A stretch of DNA of 53,294 bases, taken from assembly GCA_012729145.1 (NCBI GenBank), contig JAAYDT010000027.1, forward strand, positions 1 through 53,294, read 5' to 3'. The stretch's first letter is position 1. Each line of letters starts with the position of its first letter. The position numbers and the translations under genes are program-made. Below the pieces are notes generated by a model. The model did not search any database. It saw only the letters and a program-made list of their open reading frames with translations, and had not been told where the DNA came from. Below, one piece after another: positions 51,172-53,294 of the stretch. The DNA is from Synergistaceae bacterium (GTDB lineage: Bacteria; Synergistota; Synergistia; Synergistales; Thermovirgaceae).

Positions 51172-52122
51172 TCAGTTCTCACCGCCGCATGAGGCACTCT
51201 TGGCCCCCTCTTCTTCGAGGGCAAGTTCAAGGGCCGATATGGCCACCTCGATCTGGTCCAGGTCGGGCTCCCTCGTGGTCAGGTACTGAAGCCAGAGAGC
51301 AGGGGCCATAAGCGCTCTTCCGAGAGACCTGTTCCTGGAGCACCACCGGATTATCTCGTATGAGATACCTATGACCACGGGCAGGAGCATCAGCCTCGAA
51401 ACGACCCTCCAGGCCAGGGAGCCGTGCCCTGCAGCTGCAAATACGATCACGCTCACGGCGACCACAACGAGCAGGAAGGACGTCCCGCATCTTGTGTGGA
51501 TCCGGGAGAAACCGGACACGGATTCCCTGTCCAGCGGCGCCTCGGACTCCCAGGCGTTGATAGTCTTGTGCTCGGCGCCGTGATAGGCGAAAACACGGGC
51601 AATATCCTTCCAGAGGCCGATAACGGCAATATATGCAACGAAGACACCGGCTCTGGTCAGGCCTTCCAGGATGTGCCCAAAAGACCTGCTCAGGCCCAGG
51701 TAGCTGACCCCCAGGTCGGAGATCCAGACTGGCAGAAGGACGAAGAGCCCTACCACTCCCAGTATCGCAACGGCAAAGGTCACTGCCAGTTCAAGAGGCC
51801 CTATCTTCTCTTCCTCGCCCAGTGCGACCTGGGCTGAAAGGGAGATGGCGCGGAAACCGGTGACAAGCATCTCAGCCATGGTCGCCAGGCCTCTGAAAAC
51901 GGGAAGATCCCAGGGAAAGGAGGAGTTCCACGGTCTTACCGCCCACTTCTTGTGCCAGATACCCCCTTCGGGATCCCTGACTGCAAGAGCCCAGCTCCCG
52001 GGACCTCTCATGAGGACGCCTTCTATGACAGCCTGGCCGCCTACAGGTATCTCCCTTGCCCGAAGAAGAGATGAGTGGACAAGGGAAAGGATCAGAGAAA
52101 GAAAGGTGGTGGGTCTCAGCAT
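51172..52122 (-). CDS. yqhQ: DUF1385 membrane protein (YqhQ family)
   Basis: Conserved membrane protein of unknown function, often next to prfA-prmC. Family motifs are [20 protein letters not shown] near the N-terminus and [14 protein letters not shown] in the centre. About four to five hydrophobic segments follow the first motif. The start at 52122 (MLRPTTFL) follows AGAGGT and overlaps the thyX stop by seven bases; the much longer frame to 52284 is inside thyX. Length is 316 aa. Confidence 0.92.
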   Translation of the reverse strand: MLRPTTFLSLILSLVHSSLLRAREIPVGGQAVIEGVLMRGPGSWALAVRDPEGGIWHKKWAVRPWNSSFPWDLPVFRGLATMAEMLVTGFRAISLSAQVALGEEEKIGPLELAVTFAVAILGVVGLFVLLPVWISDLGVSYLGLSRSFGHILEGLTRAGVFVAYIAVIGLWKDIARVFAYHGAEHKTINAWESEAPLDRESVSGFSRIHTRCGTSFLLVVVAVSVIVFAAAGHGSLAWRVVSRLMLLPVVIGISYEIIRWCSRNRSLGRALMAPALWLQYLTTREPDLDQIEVAISALELALEEEGAKSASCGGEN

Positions 52123-52811
52123 CCGGAAAGGACCTCTTCCATGTCGGAAAAGGGTTGGCCGCAGGGCCTGCTCTCGAAGCAGCGACCCCTGGTGACGCAA
52201 TCGGGACCGGCGATGGAGAAGAGCAGAGGCGACCTCTCTCTTGCAAGGATCAACATCTTCCGGGCCAGATCCTGGATCTCCCACTGGGCCCTCCGGCAGA
52301 GACGCATGGTGAAGAAGTGGTGAAGTTCACGGGCATTCATTGTCACCACAATCTTCGTTGACCATCCGTGGGGAAGGATGTAGCGGGCATCCTCCTTGGG
52401 GATCCCCGATCCGATCATCTTCCTGTAGGCTTCGTGCGCCTCTTCTGCGGTCCTGGAAAAAAGTTCCATGACCTCCGGATCGGAAGATACCGACGAAGGC
52501 ACGACCATATCAGGTTCCTTCATGTCGACGTAACGCTGGCTCTGCTGGGAGTAGCTGGCCATCCTGTGCCTTACAAGCTGATGTGAACATACCCTGCTGA
52601 TCCCGTCTACGGCGAAAGTGAAAGATGCATGCTCAAAGGGGGAGAGGTGGCCCGAGGTCCTCAGGTGGCCTATGAAACGGGAGATATCCTCCCCCTTCAT
52701 ACCCTCGGCGATATCCCCGGCGGATACATCACTGTAGCAGAGCCTTGCTGCAGCGGCCACCGTCCTGTCGGGATCGTGAGTACTCGCTATCAGCAGAACA
52801 CTGATCGACAT
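52116..52811 (-). CDS. thyX: FAD-dependent thymidylate synthase
   Basis: Makes dTMP from dUMP using FAD and methylenetetrahydrofolate, instead of ThyA chemistry. The ThyX motif is present as RHRMASYSQQSQRY (R81-H82-R83, S88, S91). SPFEHASFTFAVDGISRVC and LPHGWSTKIVVTMNARELHH provide the dUMP and FAD contacts. Length is 231 aa. GAGAGGTG precedes the ATG. It is 26 bp downstream of rpmE. Confidence 0.97.
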   Translation of the reverse strand: MSISVLLIASTHDPDRTVAAAARLCYSDVSAGDIAEGMKGEDISRFIGHLRTSGHLSPFEHASFTFAVDGISRVCSHQLVRHRMASYSQQSQRYVDMKEPDMVVPSSVSSDPEVMELFSRTAEEAHEAYRKMIGSGIPKEDARYILPHGWSTKIVVTMNARELHHFFTMRLCRRAQWEIQDLARKMLILARERSPLLFSIAGPDCVTRGRCFESRPCGQPFSDMEEVLSGC

Positions 52812-52837
52812 GGGTTCACCTCTCGGGGACCTGGGGG

Positions 52838-53092
52838 TCAGTCCTTCTTATCTTCCTGGGCTTCCTGGGACTCCTCGGGTTTTCCGAAGCGGGTACCGGC
52901 GTACTTCTTCTGGAACTTCTCAACCCGGCCGGCCTCAGATACCCTTGTTCCGCGCTTGCCCGTGTAGACGGGATGGCAGGCTGAACATACGGCAACCTTG
53001 ATCTCCTCGACGGTGGACCCGGTCTCGAAGGAGTTCCCGCAGGCGCAGGAAACCTTGCATTTACGGTACTCGGGGTGGATATCCTTTTTCAT
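52838..53092 (-). CDS. rpmE: 50S ribosomal protein L31, zinc-binding form
   Basis: Small ribosomal protein bridging the subunits. [37 protein letters not shown] and the KFQKKYAG segment define L31. Cysteines (C12 or C16, C18, C37, C40) keep the zinc site, so this is the C+ form, used under zinc-replete conditions. The C-terminus is acidic ([12 protein letters not shown]). GGAGGT lies seven bases before the ATG. Length is 84 aa. Confidence 0.96.
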   Translation of the reverse strand: MKKDIHPEYRKCKVSCACGNSFETGSTVEEIKVAVCSACHPVYTGKRGTRVSEAGRVEKFQKKYAGTRFGKPEESQEAQEDKKD

Positions 53093-53139
53093 CTGTTACA
53101 CCTCCATGGATACTCATTCTTTCCATACCACAAGGGAGA

Positions 53140-53168
53140 AATGTAACATACGGGCGGGGAAAAGACAA
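53140..53168 (-). promoter_or_regulatory. Candidate promoter for rpmE
   Basis: On the minus strand TTGTCT (plus 53163-53168) and TACATT (plus 53140-53145) are separated by 17 bases, each matching four of six consensus positions. The distance to the rpmE ATG is about 50 bases. A weak GGCGGG/CCCGCC stem overlaps it and could end the upstream gene. Evidence is sequence match only. Confidence 0.4.
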
Positions 53169-53187
53169 GAAGGCCCGCCGCTGCACT

Positions 53188-53294
53188 TCAGATATGCATT
53201 ACCCCCAAACCGCACCTCTCGTGGTGGGCGACGGCGTGGTAGGCGGTATCACCAACGACAGCCACGGCGACCCAGTGCCTGTTCCTCACTATGC
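53188..53294 (-). CDS. C-terminal end of an unknown protein (partial)
   Basis: An open minus-strand frame enters from the right edge and ends at a TGA at 53188-53190, giving about 34 residues that include RNRHWVAVAVVGDTAYHAVA and finish GLGVMHI. Too little is present to name a family. The lack of any stop, the position just before the rpmE leader and the strand shared with neighbours suggest a real gene end, but chance cannot be excluded at this length. Confidence 0.45.
   Translation of the reverse strand, partial: IVRNRHWVAVAVVGDTAYHAVAHHERCGLGVMHI

Noticed and set aside
1-53294. CRISPR arrays, insertion sequences, prophage genes, attachment sites, toxin-antitoxin pairs
   Set aside because: None were recognised. 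The window is continuous housekeeping sequence with short spacers, and no direct-repeat arrays or transposase-like frames were seen.

Overview
The window is a gene-dense stretch of bacterial chromosome with moderately high GC. It starts inside the 5' end of a 16S rRNA gene and otherwise carries housekeeping genes. The rRNA fragment, the protein sequences, the frequent TTG/GTG starts and the gene set (PpdK with its regulator, biotin-less OadA, ThyX, Ctc-type L25) look most like an anaerobic, amino-acid-fermenting member of the Synergistota. That assignment is an inference made without database access. No insertion sequence, prophage, CRISPR array or toxin-antitoxin module was recognised.

Layout. 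The left edge has a 16S rRNA gene (minus strand) with a strong promoter, divergent from a penicillin-binding protein 1A gene. From 2727 to 26965 everything is on the minus strand: dgt, ppdK-ppsR, glyQS, recO-era-cdd-corC-ybeY-pgpH-phoH, a NifU-like gene, oadA, mazG-mfd-pth-rplY, prs-glmU and tRNA-Gln. A short plus-strand island (27111-28986) holds a PerR-type regulator, a small membrane protein and an unrecognised secreted protein with an internal repeat. From 28994 to the right edge the minus strand continues: glmS with a glmS ribozyme in its leader, galU, glmM-cdaR-cdaA, an ornithine/alanine-racemase-like gene, nfo, a CoA-type NUDIX gene, pyk, a TRAP (MtrB) homologue, dnaE-dnaX, an M48 peptidase, a YwlE-type phosphatase, a PfkB kinase, trxB, prmC-prfA, yqhQ, thyX, rpmE and the tail of an unknown gene.

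How the genes work together. GlmS, GlmM and GlmU supply the whole route from fructose-6-phosphate to UDP-GlcNAc, and the ribozyme offers product feedback on GlmS. CdaA, its partner CdaR and the distant PgpH form a c-di-AMP synthesis and breakdown pair that shares an operon with GlmM. PpdK, its regulator PpsR, Pyk with a PEP-utiliser tail, and OadA sit at the PEP/pyruvate/oxaloacetate node. Mfd, RecO, Nfo, DnaE, DnaX, MazG, Dgt, ThyX and Prs cover DNA repair, replication and nucleotide supply. Era, YbeY, GlyQS, Pth, L25, L31, RF1 and PrmC cover translation.

The most noteworthy observations are the glmS self-cleaving ribozyme at 30874-31009, and a clear tryptophan-responsive TRAP protein (39761-40021) cotranscribed with pyruvate kinase. 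Next come a thioredoxin reductase with a cysteine-free thioredoxin-like tail, a PfkB kinase with a degenerate anion-hole motif, and the secreted two-repeat protein next to PerR. Many start sites were refined: several ORFs extend upstream beyond the start supported by a ribosome binding site and family length.
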